DNA of 64,000 bases, from assembly GCF_000516985.1 (NCBI RefSeq), contig NW_006917091.1:4981022-5045021 (forward strand). Direction: 5' to 3'. The position numbers and the translations under genes are program-made. This document shows, piece by piece, positions 34,027 to 46,761 of the stretch (within the stretch, counting starts at the first letter, position 1; each line of letters starts with the position of its first letter). Under the pieces are notes generated by a model, which was given only the letters and a program-made list of their open reading frames with translations, was not told the origin of the DNA and made no database searches. The stretch comes from Pestalotiopsis fici W106-1 (Eukaryota > Ascomycota > Sordariomycetes > Amphisphaeriales > Sporocadaceae).

Positions 34027-35980
34027 ATGGATATCCCGTACTGCGGTCCGTCAGGCTTCCCTGTCTTTGGTTTCGGACCTGGACAGGGATCTGCTATGCA
34101 TTACCAGGACGGCCAGTACACTGTGTACCCCAGCTTCCCTAATCTGCAGTACATGTATGCCGCGCAACAACAGCCAAATGATTATCCTACCGACCGCAAC
34201 GCCCTCGGCGACGGCAAGGCTGAATCCAAACCGAGGCTATCCAAGGATGAAGTTGAGAGATTGGAAAAGATTTTCCAGGAAAACCCAAAGCCATCCAGCT
34301 CGGTCAAGGCACAACTTGCCGAGGAACTTGGACTGGAGCGTCCCAGAATCAATGTACTTAGTCCCAACTCCCCTATGTCTCACCTGTTACTAATACCTTT
34401 GGCAGAACTGGTTTCAGAACAGGAGGGCCAAGGCAAAGCAGGAAAGGAAGCAAGAGGAGTACGAAGCGCGCCGCGCTGCAGAAAATGGCGATTCGGAGTC
34501 TAGGTCGCCAATTACAGAAACCTCGAGTGGCGTAGCAGAGCTATTCGATCAAGAAGACCATGAGCGGGCGAAGCCTTCTTCGGCACCGTTTCCCAATTTG
34601 GATGCAACCACAAACTCCACACCGTCTGTGGACAATGAGGACGATGGCGAGGACGACGTCGCCAGTCACTCTGAACAGTTTGGCTCGCCTTATGCGGCCC
34701 ACTCAACAACCTCTCACCTGGAAAGCGCAGCAGGCGAGCTGCAGTCTCCGCTCTCGGTGAGCCTGCCACCGTCAGAGAATGTCGGTTTCTCTTACCCGCA
34801 TGTCAACCAGGCATTCGGTGCTGCGGAAGCCATGCAAAACTATGCGTCCTTCAGTCTACAAGACGGTCAGCAGGCCAAAGACCTCAGCCTCAACCACGGC
34901 GTAGAGAATGTTGAGCACGGTCTACCTTCTCCAGAGGAAAACATTGTGGATACTCAGTATCAGAGCAATCAATACCTCGAGTTGGTTGGACCCAGCTATC
35001 CACCCTCGGCCTTGCCATATTATCAATCTCATCCCATTATGGAGGACGAAGTCAAGCAGGACCATGAAACAGAGGAGCAGGATGGTTTCGCTGGCACATT
35101 CCACTCTGAGCATGTTGGCATGTCACTTCCCCAAGATGGCTCGACTATTGGCAATTCCTTCAAGGCACCTCCGCCTCCAGCCAACATTGCATCGCGCCGA
35201 AACATTCCGAGGCCAGCTGCCCTGACTGTTGCGACCCCACGCAGTCGTTCCTATAACCTGGGACCCAAGACGGGAATGGACAATTACAGACGAGCAGACC
35301 CTACCAGTCCTGCTACAGCCATGCGCAGAATCGCCTCGGCTGGTGGAAATATGGCTGGGAGAATCCAGAAACAGGCCACTGGGCCGCGATCCCCTCTGTT
35401 CCTGAACCGCAACACGGAAGCATACCTGCAGTTTAGGTCACCGGTCTTCAATGCGGCATTCACCGGCGCCACTCCGCCAACGCCCATGACACCGGCTATC
35501 ATGAGCCAGGGTAGACGCGAGCCAGCTGTATCTTCCACCTGTTCTGACGACGATTCTTTCATGCTTGGCCACGGCATGGACTCCCTGAAGACTCCCCCGG
35601 AGACGCCTGGCGTCATGGGTGTCCTTGGTACCGCCTTTAACCATCATGCCTTCAACACTGGCATGGACTTTGCTGCTGAGCAGCCGCTATTGACACCCGG
35701 CTTGCCATCAGAAATGCCCGATCTTAGCATGCGACACATGCCAAGCTACGTGGAGATGGGTGATGCCAGCCTCCCCACGACACCGCTGTACCCCAACATG
35801 ATGTCTTCGATGGCACAAGACCCAAACAGTCTTGTCGCTGCGGTATCGGGGAATGCCCAGTTCGACTGGGACGCGAATGAATCTATCAATTCGTCGAGAT
35901 CCTCTCCGGGTCAGCCAAGGTCCCGACAGATTCAGTTCACTCCCAACATGACACCCCAGGACTATAACACTGTCCCATAG
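34027..35980 (+). CDS. Homeobox transcription factor
   Basis: Exons 34027-34353 and 34406-35980 give 633 aa; the 52-bp intron has a perfect TACTAAT-like branch site. The homeodomain spans about residues 67-127 and is interrupted by the intron just before helix 3. It starts with KPRLSKDEVERLEKIFQENP, and recognition helix NWFQNRRAKAKQERKQEE follows the splice. The DNA-contact residues W, F, N and R of WFQNRR are all present. The remaining 500 residues are Ser/Pro-rich without another domain, with many S/T-P sites. Filamentous ascomycete homeobox factors of this kind (HOX/HTF genes of Magnaporthe, pah genes of Podospora) control conidiation, hyphal growth or appressorium formation. I cannot name the exact orthologue. 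A very long ATG-poor leader lies upstream. Confidence 0.9.
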
Positions 35981-38319
35981 GAGTGGATGCAGTGATTGTT
36001 GGACTGCCAGGGCTGGTAAACACGCGTAGCAGTACACCTGTGAGCGCTGGCCACGCAGATCCTTCCAACGACACTTGTCACCAATTCATCGGCATTGCCC
36101 ATGTCAGTGTTGATTGTATCAATAATCCACTTTCGTCCTTGCATTATCTGCTTTCCCAGCGTCTGCATTTCCCACAGCGACACGGCATTGTTTATTCAAA
36201 AGCGAGATATACAATACCTCATTAATATAATGAACCCATTTCTTGCCAGGGTTCTGAGAATTAGGCGGGATTGATGATACCCCATCGGTCGAACGGGGTA
36301 AAAGGGGGGGCTGATGGCAAAGGAGGACAGGCTTCGGCGCCGCTCTGAACGTGTGCCTGACCCCGCTATCGACGGACTTTCGATTCTAACACTGTTGTTC
36401 AATACCCACAACTTGATTTTTCCTTATTTCCTTCTAATTCGTTTCATGTCTTTGGCGCTTGGGGAGGGAGGAGGAAAGCCTTGGATAGGACTCGGCCGTG
36501 TTACGATCAAAACGTTATGATGGGTCGATTGCGCATTGTCGTATCGAGGAGTTAATCATACATTGGGAGGGCGGGCATATACTGCGGTCTGTAAAGTACA
36601 GTGAGAAACCGGACAGAAACCATGGCGCAAAGCAGAATCTACTCATATATATAACGGAGAGAAATCAAAATGTATTACATGATTAAATGGCGGGCATTTT
36701 CTTGTATTATTGTGCTTGCCGATTGGACATTGGCATGTCGTCTTATTGGTTGTCATTCCGTGACTAGTAGTCGAGGAATGCCATACCAAGACAAAGATGG
36801 CGCGACTATTATACTATTGCCTGCCTACCCACCCACCCACACCTGGGTTAGTATAGGTATGTGACGAGTGCGGACACAGCTGTGTAACTAGGTATGTAAC
36901 CATGACCAGTAACAGCCATCCCTTAGTTGACAAACGAGGCTTAACGTCTCTTTTGCTTAGAAATACTATATCCATGATCGATATGTCTGGTGTCCAAACA
37001 TTTCCCTTTGGGTATAATGTCCGCGGGCCACCTTTACACCGCTCCACGATTCGACACAGCTGTTGGACGCGTCTCGATCCCTCACCTTGGACATGGACAT
37101 CGGAGGCAGATGAGCTTGTCAGCCGAGGTCGAGAGCCGAACGTCCAGATTTGGTTTGGCTGGGAAGTCCCAGAGCCGCCGCCGGCAAGGTGCCAAGCACT
37201 TGAGGAGTCCACCCTGTTTTTTTTTTCGGTGCCCATCATGGACGAAAGAAAGTGTCACTTGATTTAATTCCCTTGCAAGAAAGAAGAAAAAAACCACGCT
37301 CCCCTCCCTCCCCTTTCAGACCCTGGCCATGATACAATAGGTAGGGTTACCAAAATGCTGGGAAAACTCCGGGACCTCGATGCATCCATCCAATTACTAG
37401 GTAGACAGGCTCGTGGCCCTCGGCTCTTTACCAACAAGTCGGGAAATGCAACGACAACAGGCTTTCCCCACATTTGGACACAATCAAGTTGTTTATTACC
37501 CCATGCATTGATTTTATATGTGCGTATCCACTTCCGAAGCTGCTTTGTAACAGTAGTAGTAGTAGTAGTAATGTCGACAGAGATCCCTGCGTGATGTCTG
37601 TCCATGCAAGCAAGTCCAAAAAGTTGACCCGCTGCCATGCCCCCGACGCCGGCAACTGCCATGACGGCCGCCTATGACGATGCAGCCAGCGCCCGATACC
37701 TAGACTATCTACACCACCTACACTTGGGCACTTCGGAGAGAATCCAATTCTCCTTCACAACGTCACCGTGCTCACCCAAAGAAGCGCTGGATCTCTTTCG
37801 CGCCCCGCACTCGCCCGAGCCACCCCCCAGATGGACGCTTGACCTTGCCCAAAGTGGTCCAATCCGGCTCAAACCCCAGCTCCCTCTACCCCAGATTTCT
37901 CCAAAGGTACCCATGAAAGGACCGATTATTTCTGCACCTATAGAGGCTGAAAGACTCAGAGGGTGAAGGCTGCGGCCTTGGGCACGACTCGTTGTCCGCC
38001 TGGGAGCCAATTTCCGGCCGGCAAAGACCAAGGCCAAGACGGGGGTGGACTGGACTTGGACTGGGACTAGACGATGATGAGAGCATACGGGGCCATGGTC
38101 CAGGACAAGCACGGCGGAGGAGAAGAGGAGGAGGAGAAGAAGCAAGAGACAGAGGTAGATAAAAAGGCGCACGTTGTCCAGGCGAAGCTGCCATATGATT
38201 CTGGCCCCAAGGTGGTGTTTTCTGCTCATCGCTCACAGCCGCTTGTGTCTGCTGCTGCTACCGCCTCTATCTGCTGCCGAGTCTCTTGCTCCCTTGCTTT
38301 GCTTTGGATCTTTTTCAAA
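35981..38319. other. Intergenic between homeobox and esterase genes
   Basis: No secure gene. A (TAG)n-type trinucleotide run is at about 37551-37570. An ORF at 37637-37966 (plus, 109 codons, Pro-rich) overlaps longer minus-strand ORFs and shows no family resemblance, so I do not call it. GATAAAAAGG near 38158-38167 could be the TATA region of the esterase gene. Confidence 0.5.
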
Positions 38320-40307
38320 ATGGTTCTTCTCCCGTTACTTGCGGCGTGCTCACTATACGTCGGCTCCGCCGTCTCTGTCCCCGTAGCGGACGTGTACGAT
38401 ACTTTGGAAGCTCCTGTGGTCACTGTCAAGAACGGCACATACTCTGGTATTTACAGTGATGAGTATGACCAGGATTTTTTTCTTGGCATGCCCTATGCCC
38501 AGGTATGTACTATACATAGCAAAGACTTGTCAGAGGCCACACCCATGGCCAACTTTACTCGACTGTGATACTAACCCATATTCGCTGTCTCTAGCAAGCT
38601 GTACGCTTTGCTGTTCCCGAGTCCCTAAACACAACATGGGATGACACCAGAGAAGCTACTGCCTACCCGCCCCATTGTATTGGCTACGGCAGCGATGATA
38701 TTGGCTATGCCCTATCTGAAGACTGCCTGTATCTGAATGTAGTGAGGCCTGCCGGTCTGAACAACACTTCGGATCTGCCAGTGGCCGTATGGATCCATGG
38801 CGGAGGTCTCTACATGGGCGGCTCTGCTGACAGGAGATACAACCTGAGCTTCATTGTGGAAAACTCGGTGAACCAAGGGACTCCCATTGTTGCAGTGAGC
38901 TTGAACTACAGGCTGGCTGCTTTCGGCTTCCTGAGCGGAAAGGAGGCTCTCGATGCTGGCGTCACCAACATTGGATTCCGTGATCAGCGGCTCGCTCTCC
39001 ACTGGGTCAATGAGAACATTGCGGCTTTTGGCGGTTCTCCTGACAAGGTCACCATCTTTGGCGAGAGTTCTGGAGCCGAGTCAGTCAGTGCACAAGTTCT
39101 GGCTTACAACGGTATGTGTAATCCGCCCGGTGTATACAATTTCCGCAGTACTGACTCTTTGTAGGTCGCGATGATGGTTTGTTCCGTGGAGCCATTGGTG
39201 AGTCTGGCTTTGGAGGTATCCTCACACGATACAGTGGCGGTCTGAACCGTACCGATGCACAGCAGGAGACCTTTGACAACCTCGTCAAAAACACGTCGTG
39301 CGCCTCGACCGTAGGAACCCCCGAGGCAATCACTTGTCTCCGGGCTGCTCCCTTTGACGAGATCAACACGGCCCTGAATGTCACTGGAGTCGGCCCTTGG
39401 CCTCCGGCGCTGGACTATGACTTCATTGCGGATTTCCCAACGAACCAGCTGGAAAGCGGCAACTTTGTACAGGTCCCCATCCTCATCGGTGCCAACACTG
39501 ACGAGGGCTCTGCCTTTGGAGCTGGCCGCGGTCCCACTGGACCCGTGAACACGGACTCTGACTTTGCCTATGCCGTCAACAACATGCTGACTCCAGACGT
39601 GGTCAACACCACTGGCAAGTCTGCTGAAGAGATTGTGCATGAGATTTCGCTCCTGTACCCCAACATTCAGAGCATTGGCATCCCGTCCCTTGAGTCGTGG
39701 CCCGAGGTCATCACCAATGCAACCGAGGGCGTCGAGTCTATTGGTGTACAGTCTCGCCGCATCAACGCTCTAGCCGGCGACACCTCATTCCACTACGCAC
39801 GCAGACGTGCTAATATTGCTTGGAGCGACGCGGGAATCAAGTCGTACTCTTACCGCTTCGACGTGACCGTGAATGGCATCTCAGAGAGCATTTCAGCGAC
39901 GCACTTTCAAGAGGTAAGAACAAGAACATGCTTCCATGACGTTTCAAGTCACTTTTGGCCAAATTGTAGAACCTTGCTGACAACCGTGAACTTAGGTCGC
40001 CTTTGTCTTTTACAACCTCAACGGCGACGGCTACGCCACCAACCCCTTTGGCAACACGACGCAGGCCTACAAGGACCTGGCGCTCACCATGTCGTCGGCG
40101 TGGGTCAACTTCTTTGTTGACCTGGACCCCAACGGCGCCGCCGTGAGCCCCGCGTGGCCCGCTTACAACACCAGCGCCGGCGGAGGTGTCGGCCAGAACA
40201 TTGTCTGGAGCGTCCGCGGCGATGGCAGCTACATTGAGTGGGATGACTACCGTGCCGAGGGCATGAAGTATCTTGCCGACAATGCGTTGGAGCTGTTTGG
40301 AAATTAA
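38320..40307 (+). CDS. Secreted type-B carboxylesterase/lipase
   Basis: An alpha/beta-hydrolase that splits carboxylic esters; this family includes fungal lipases and cholinesterase-like enzymes. Exons 38320-38502, 38595-39111, 39165-39913 and 39996-40307 give 586 aa. Residues 1 to about 20 form a signal peptide. Family landmarks are EDCLYLNVVRP, the oxyanion-hole segment WIHGGGLYMG, the nucleophile elbow GESSG (S219; most family members have GESAG), an acidic residue in GANTDEGSAFG, and the catalytic His in ATHFQE just before the last intron. Several N-x-S/T sequons suggest glycosylation. The reading frame is open upstream of 38320, but that stretch is Glu/Lys-rich and precedes the signal peptide, so I start at the signal peptide. 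The substrate cannot be predicted. Confidence 0.9.
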
Positions 40308-43300
40308 GAGAGATCTTTTTTCCCCGTGTTTTTTATCGTCAATAGTGAGCGCTTTGCGTTGGAAAATATGTTTGTGTTGTATACATATCTAGGAACATGT
40401 CATAATAGCGTAATTCAATGACTATAGCATTACCGACTGCCGCTAATTTTGCCCCATTCCACACACAGACTCGTATTTGTTACACGGTTTCTTCAGCAGA
40501 AATAAACCAAATACTCATGAGTCTAAGCCATTGAATCCGCCTTACTTTGCGATGCTGCTGAGCATTGTGAGAAGAGAATGGAAAATCGTCCAAGTTCGCT
40601 TACATTGTGCTGAGTCACGCAAGAAAAAAAAACACACATCCCCAAGTGAGCAAGAGGCAGAGAACTCACAATTCTTCCTCGCCGCCTGATCTTTCATGAT
40701 TTGCCGTGACAACATCCCGAATGACACCAAAATCTTTCTTGTCAGCCTAGGTATACAACCCGACGTTCATCCCATGACAGATGTTCCCGTAGGCTTTTCG
40801 GTTGCATCCGGGTGTGGATACATTCTGTATGGTCTCAATCTGGACGGGAAGGGGACGGTTTCGGCTCCGGAGGAAACGGTCGTATTCATGAGTGTTACCT
40901 ACCCCAGTTTCCCGCTTGGAGAAGCTTTTTTTCCCTCGTTTTCTATTTCGGGACAGACTCTTATGGAGCCGGACGGCTTTCAGGGGAAACGACAGAACCC
41001 AATCAGACCGATGGGGTTTCCGAAAGAGGCAAGAATTCCGTTCATACCAAGAGACATGTGTCAGTGTTGATGTAGTATACCGCCTATCATGATGGTCAAT
41101 ACGAGTTTTTCGAGTGTTACACTTTGTCCTTGGCTTTCAGGCATGAACACAACTGATGATACCATTGAATATTGTAACATATATTTTGGAGTAGTGATAT
41201 GTGTTCTCTTTGCGGGAAATGTATATCCGGTTTCTCTCCAACGGGGAAGAACTTCGGGTAGATTGACGGCCTTGGCGGTAGGACTTTTATTCAGTCCCGA
41301 ATCCAATGAACATGCCAGATGGTCGCGAAAGGGTTTTGGCGGCACGCAAAAGCATGAATAAAAAGGATGTCGCGTGTTAGGAAGAATTTGCCTGGTTTCT
41401 AGAACTCATCACAGGAAATGCTGTCGCGCAAGCAGGCAGAAAAGATGCCATCCATAATAACTTGACACGAACTACAAAGTTTCATTTCCCATCGGGCCCC
41501 TAATAGAGAATATCTCGTTATATTCCTCGGAGACTTGAAAGAGATTATCTGCTTGTTAAACTTTCATCAAAATCTTTTAGTCGAAGTCGGGACAATGCAA
41601 AGAGCGTCTGGCGGTATGGGATGTTGCCGCTGGCATTCAGATGCAGCACTATGGGGCAACCAAAGACAACTTGAAGCGGACAAGCATATACAAGGTAGTG
41701 AGATGAGTAATAACTTTGCACTACAGAGCATGAAGGAAATCCATTCCAACCCTTGTAGTATGTTTTCTGAACCTTGTGCACTTTATAAGAACGCGGCGAG
41801 AACACTCGGTGAGAAAAAGAAAGAAAAGTCGAGTGAGTCTGTTGATGCCGCTCGCAAATACGGAACCGGTCTTTGAGCGTCCAGATATATTTCAAACAGC
41901 TCTCCGGCCGCGCGAATCTGTTCGCTTATCGGCCCGAGAGATCGGTCTTCCTTTTCTGCGTACTAGTCGAATAGACTGGCTCTGGACCTTTACAGGCATT
42001 TACGATCTTGGTTGATGATGAAGTAAGCTCCAAAAGATGCACGTTGACCTTTTTCATGCCAATATGGAATAATGACTGCAAATCATACAGGAGGGAAGAA
42101 AGATAAAAACTAGAAGCGTCGAATGAATGGTCCTTCTTCTCATGCATCTACCGTCCATCTCAATCACACCTCGTGAGCAGTTGACAGTCTGAAAACAAAT
42201 CGCTCGAGTTTGATAATAAATCAACAAGGCCATAACCAAAAAGCCAAATGAGACGGAATATCTGATCTAGATGCTGCAACACCACGAGTCTTTCTGGTGC
42301 TGCGCCACCGTTGCGTTCCTTTGAGCTTTTTCCACAAAGGCAAAAGTTTCCCTCAAATGGTAACCAAAAAGCTTTCACAATGCAGGAGAGACGGAATGGC
42401 CCATGACGAACCAGTATACCGGCATCACGGATCTCGAACTCATACCCGAGGGTGATCCGACAAAGTCACCAGCACGGCCGCCCAGCTCCGTCGGGCGTGG
42501 GCAAGCTCGTGGACCAGGACAAGGCCCTGCGCATTGGTTAGACCAAGCCAAAGAGAGGCGAGCGTGGTTGAGACCAGGAAAGATTTTGGAATATCTTGGG
42601 CGACGGCTGTGAAGGAGGAGAGTAAGTGATTCACCGTCGGCACATCTCTCGTCTTTCCTGGATGTCCCTACTCATCAAGAATTCAAGGTCCATGGATCAG
42701 GTATCCACGAGGCTGGATAGGCTCATCTCGGAGATTCGTGATCTGCAACGCCCTCATATCAACGGCAAGACACCTGTCGACATTGTAGTGGTAAGTTCAC
42801 TCCCTACGATTGGTTTGTGTCTGTCACTTATTCACAGAAAGCTTTTAAGGTTGCTCACGGACTTATCCTTCGCGCTTTTGCCAAACGATGGATGCGCTTC
42901 ACTCTGGAGACACCATTACCCATGAAGATGTCGCCAAGCACGATAGTAGCGCTCAGGTACGTACAAACCTGGGCTTCTTATTCCAATGTGGAATCCGGGC
43001 TCATCCATGTTGCGGCTTTTGTAAGTAGAACGAAAGTCAATGAAACCAGCCCCCTTGTATGCTCTGCTCAAAGGATTGCATGAGACGGAAATATCTGGGA
43101 CGTCACTCCCGCCTCAGAGCTGAAGATGAGATGACAATGAGGAACAAATCACGATGCATGACGAGGATTGAAATGAGTTGGTCAAGATCTTTCACGAGCA
43201 TGTTTATTACCAGAGCGGCTTCACGAATTGATTGGCTCTCCTGATTGACTATTTTCAATCTGATACGTGTAATCCATCTGGCTAGCCCAGTAGCCAAGGA

Positions 43301-43611
43301 CGCTACTATCACAACCCACAATCCATCGCTCTGAATGGGCCATGTGGAATATGATATACCTAGAACGCCAAAAAAGCACAACGGACCCTCCTGTTCGCTT
43401 TGAAATGAACCGTTTGTGATGCTCCTGTTTCCTTCCCAATTTACCATGAAATGCATAACCGGTATCTGAATGTGGATGATTCCACGAATGAGAGGCAAAA
43501 AGCCGCCGCCAGTAACCCTGGAGTATAAGTGACGCCAATTTTCAATGTGATTAAAAAACCGATAAATAAACAAGCCACCAGTTTTGGTTCAAGCTTTCGT
43601 TTCGTAATCGA
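40308..43611. other. Intergenic between esterase and bHLH genes
   Basis: About 3.3 kb. Short ORFs at 40696-41092 are open in several frames at once and show no family. One possible small spliced gene at 42662-43083 is listed separately with low confidence. Confidence 0.5.
42662..43083 (+). CDS. Possible small spliced hypothetical gene (100 aa)
   Basis: Exons 42662-42790, 42838-42956 and 43029-43083 keep one frame. Two donors are strong (GTAAGT and GTACGT) and the first acceptor is a clean TTCACAG; the second acceptor (AAGTAG) is weak. The first exon encodes a possible amphipathic stretch (MDQVSTRLDRLISEIRDL). I recognise no family. It may be a decayed gene remnant or chance. Confidence 0.2.
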
Positions 43612-44791
43612 CTACGAGCTCAAAAGGTCTTTGACGCTCATGCCTCTTGCAGGACTTGGATTGGTCATCCCCCTCCGATCATTATTGAGCATGAGTAGCG
43701 CAGCCGTGGCCTCCTGGTCGAGATCACGCTGTGGCTGCAGTGCAGGACTCGTCAGTGTAGAGTTGGACGTAGACGGTGCCGTTCTAGCGTAGCTCCACGA
43801 CTGCGGCCCAAAGTTTGGAGAAATGGCCGAGGAGGCACTGTAGCTGTAGTGGCGGTGGTCTGTAGACACAGACGAATATGACCCATGTCGGTTACGAGCA
43901 TCTTGTGCCAGCAGTGCTGGCGATTCCGAGGGGCGTTGCGAGCGAGACGTATAGTCGGTATATGTCGGAGATGCCGCCTCGGAGCCTGCCATCTCTACAT
44001 CCCCTGATCCATCATCTGCCTGCTGTTCATCCGCCTCGTAGCTGTCTTGCCCAGCGGACGGTGGAAGGACAAACTCAGTTGGTGTGGGAGCCGAGGAATG
44101 CGGGTCTCGTTGTTCCTTGAGCTGCTTCACGCAGTCTTCAAGATAGCGTACGTACTCGATAGAGGCCTGAGTCGGAGCGCAAATGTCAGTGTACGTATAG
44201 AATCGCATGGCTTGGTTGGGGCTTTACCTGAAGGATGGCCAGCTTGTGCATTTCTCCCGTGCAGGCGGGGATCAAACCCTTGAGAACGGCGAATTCTTCA
44301 TTCATCTTTGACCTCCGACGTCTCTCAATGAGGCTGTGTGCTGTCTTCCTTGCAATCTTTCGACCAGCAGCGCTGGTTGCTGATGGCTGCTTCTTTTTCG
44401 AACCCGAGGCATTGGCCTTTGTGTCCTTGGCGGGCGTCTTGACAGGAGCTGGCTCCTCTTCGGGCTCTTCCTGGGGCCGTGGCTTCATTTGTATAATCTT
44501 GCGAGATCGCGTAGGAGGTGGAGGCAAGGCAAAGGACTCCTTCTGAGCAGCCGATGAACGCCTCCTTGATTTCACCGTCTCACTGGCTTGTACAGGATAG
44601 GGTGTAAGTGGCGAAACGGCCGATGCGTCTGACTTGGCCTCGGAACTCGACGGCCGCGAGGAGCCATTGGTGCCAATAGCGGATGGTGGAAGTTCAAAGG
44701 ACATTTGTAGGGCCGACAGCTTATGAAGACCGTCTTGGCTCTTCATCTCGGTCGAAGAGACCGGGGTGGGCGGCATGGCCATTCGAGGCAT
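43612..44791 (-). CDS. Basic helix-loop-helix transcription factor
   Basis: Exons (minus) 44228-44791 and 43612-44166, with a 61-bp intron, give 372 aa. The bHLH domain is at about residues 150-205 and spans the splice site. The basic region is HSLIERRRRSKMNEEF, with the His-Glu-Arg arrangement (H...E..RR) that contacts CANNTG/E-box DNA. Helix 1, a loop with IPACTGEMHK, and helix 2 ASIEYVRYLEDCVKQL follow. The N-terminus is Ser/Pro/Lys-rich with S/T-P sites. The C-terminus is Ser/Tyr-rich and ends in MSVKDLLSS. I do not recognise the specific orthologue. Upstream on the minus strand is a long ATG-poor leader with one possible short upstream ORF. Confidence 0.9.
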
Positions 44792-46761
44792 TTCGAAAGG
44801 CGAGTGGAGGAGGCTATGGTCTTTGGAACAGATGGGTGGTGAATGAGGGCCACTTGGCTTGCGTCACGCGAGCCGCTCGTGTGTACGGACACGTTGGATG
44901 TGTGTTATAAGTCAATGTGTCGAGGATTTTCCGAATTAGATCAGTGGCAGGGGGGATTGCTTCTGAGTTAAGGATATGCTCTGCTTGTGTGGAAAGGCAA
45001 TATATAGAATGCCAAGTTGTCAGAATAGTCACGATGGCTGGGGGGCGACTAGTTTTAGGGTATAGATATAGATAGACGACAAGTTGTTGTAGGAGACGGA
45101 AGAGACTGAGAGAGAGCAGACACACGAACAATGGAAGAGAAGGAAGGAAACAAACATGCAAGATCACGCCAGAGAAAAAGAATCAAGATGGTCGGGTCTT
45201 TTTGAGATGACGACGACGTCGCAGATCGTCCACAGAAAGAGTCCGGGTGTAGAGGCACAACACACGCCTAGAAGGGAAAAACGTGCTTCTTACACAGGCG
45301 AGCGAGAAAAAGAGAAGGCGAGTCGTGCTCTTGTCCTTCTCTTTCTCTGCCTCTCGTGGTTTCGCGCTTTCTGTTTCCCTCTCTCTCCCCCCCAGTTAAA
45401 AGTCGATCATCCAGCACCAGCCAGCCAGCCAGCCAGCCAGCACACGACCAGCAGCAAGCAGCACGACCCAGACGGAAGCTGGCGAGGGGTCCATTTCAAA
45501 TCTGTCGCATGCCTCACACACTTTACGCCGGGGGGGGGGGGATGAATGAGATGGTTCCTTTGACTGGAATTGAGCACGCGACAGAACGAGTGTCTGGTAT
45601 TGGCTCCCTCGAAAGCTGGACGGTGGCAGACCAATGACAGCGCGCAAGAGAACCAATTGAGGCAGCAGGATCGAGCACGTGGGACTGGCAGCTCCTTAAA
45701 GAAGGGACAGGCTTGGCGCGCCTGCTCAGGGATTGATCCTCCCCCTTCCCTGTATGGGTCTAGTCTTGGCCTTATTAGTGTACCTCCAGTTGTGTAAGTC
45801 AAGTCAAAACCCAAGTCAACGGCCAGAAACAAAGTTTAAACCCCCAATTATCATTATTCCCAACGACGCATCTTTTTAGTATGTAATGCATAATAAACAG
45901 ATAGTATTACAATAGCAAATGCCGAACCAGCTTGTCAGGTATTTTTGTCACCGCCTGTTCCATGCCCGGAAATAGTGAATATTATGTACAATGTCATGTA
46001 CTTACAGGTAATCAGAGAGTTGAACCAGTCCCCAAGACCTCTAAGACTGAGCACGTGCCCTGATTCCTTCCCCCGAAAAAGAACGTCAAGAACCAACGAC
46101 CCCCACTCTTGTTCTTGCTCGTGTGGGATGGGATCCTTTTTTTTTTTTTTTTGCATCTCCACCTGATAAACGCAACCTTATATCAACGTCGACATGCTGC
46201 AAAAGAAGCAATTCGCATGCATGCGATCACGGCCAATCTTTTGGTATTATTCCTGTCAACTATGTACTCAACATGATGGTCGACTACAATTGTTTTTGCA
46301 TCTTCTCTTTGCTACATGTGTAATTTACAAAAATTGCCAATAGAAAAACAGTCATGACCACGATTTTTGCTGTCTCGAAATAACCACAGAAACTATCACG
46401 GCAGCCTTGGAAGTGCCGGGCTGAGACAAGGCAAATGTGGCATCATACTTGCCGCAACCTTAAAAAAAATTGTAGAAAGTCGTATTAGAGAATGTCAAAG
46501 CGTTGAGCAGAGCCAGCCTTACACCTCGTATGTGTAGGTCATGAATTCCCCATGTAGGTTTGTACGATATTTCAGAAAGTGCAGACGGCCGGGGGGTAAA
46601 ACCATGAATTCATTCCTTAATGTACAGCTCAGAGAGTCCTAGCTACAATCCTGACCGTGGCCAGTGCCACAATGTCAAACCATTAAAGCACTCCAGCTCT
46701 TGATCGTCATCCCTGGCTCATTGTTCCCATACCAATTCATTGTGTACCATTCATCGCGATT
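44792..46761. other. bHLH promoter/leader and region beyond the 2EXR gene
   Basis: On the minus strand 44792-45153 contains no ATG, one occurs at 45154-45156, and none again until about 45407, fitting a 5' leader. Simple repeats include a CCAG run at 45417-45441, a 12-base G run at 45530-45541 and a T run near 46138-46152. No other gene is supported. Confidence 0.5.

Noticed and set aside
40696..41092. Three overlapping plus-strand ORFs of 66 to 124 codons
   Set aside because: Three frames are open simultaneously and none shows a family or splice structure. Most likely a local shortage of stop codons.
42440..42643. Minus-strand ORF containing a HELAHA stretch resembling a zinc-protease HExxH motif
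   Set aside because: The motif is isolated. No signal peptide, further metal ligand or family pattern accompanies it, and the ORF is only 67 codons.
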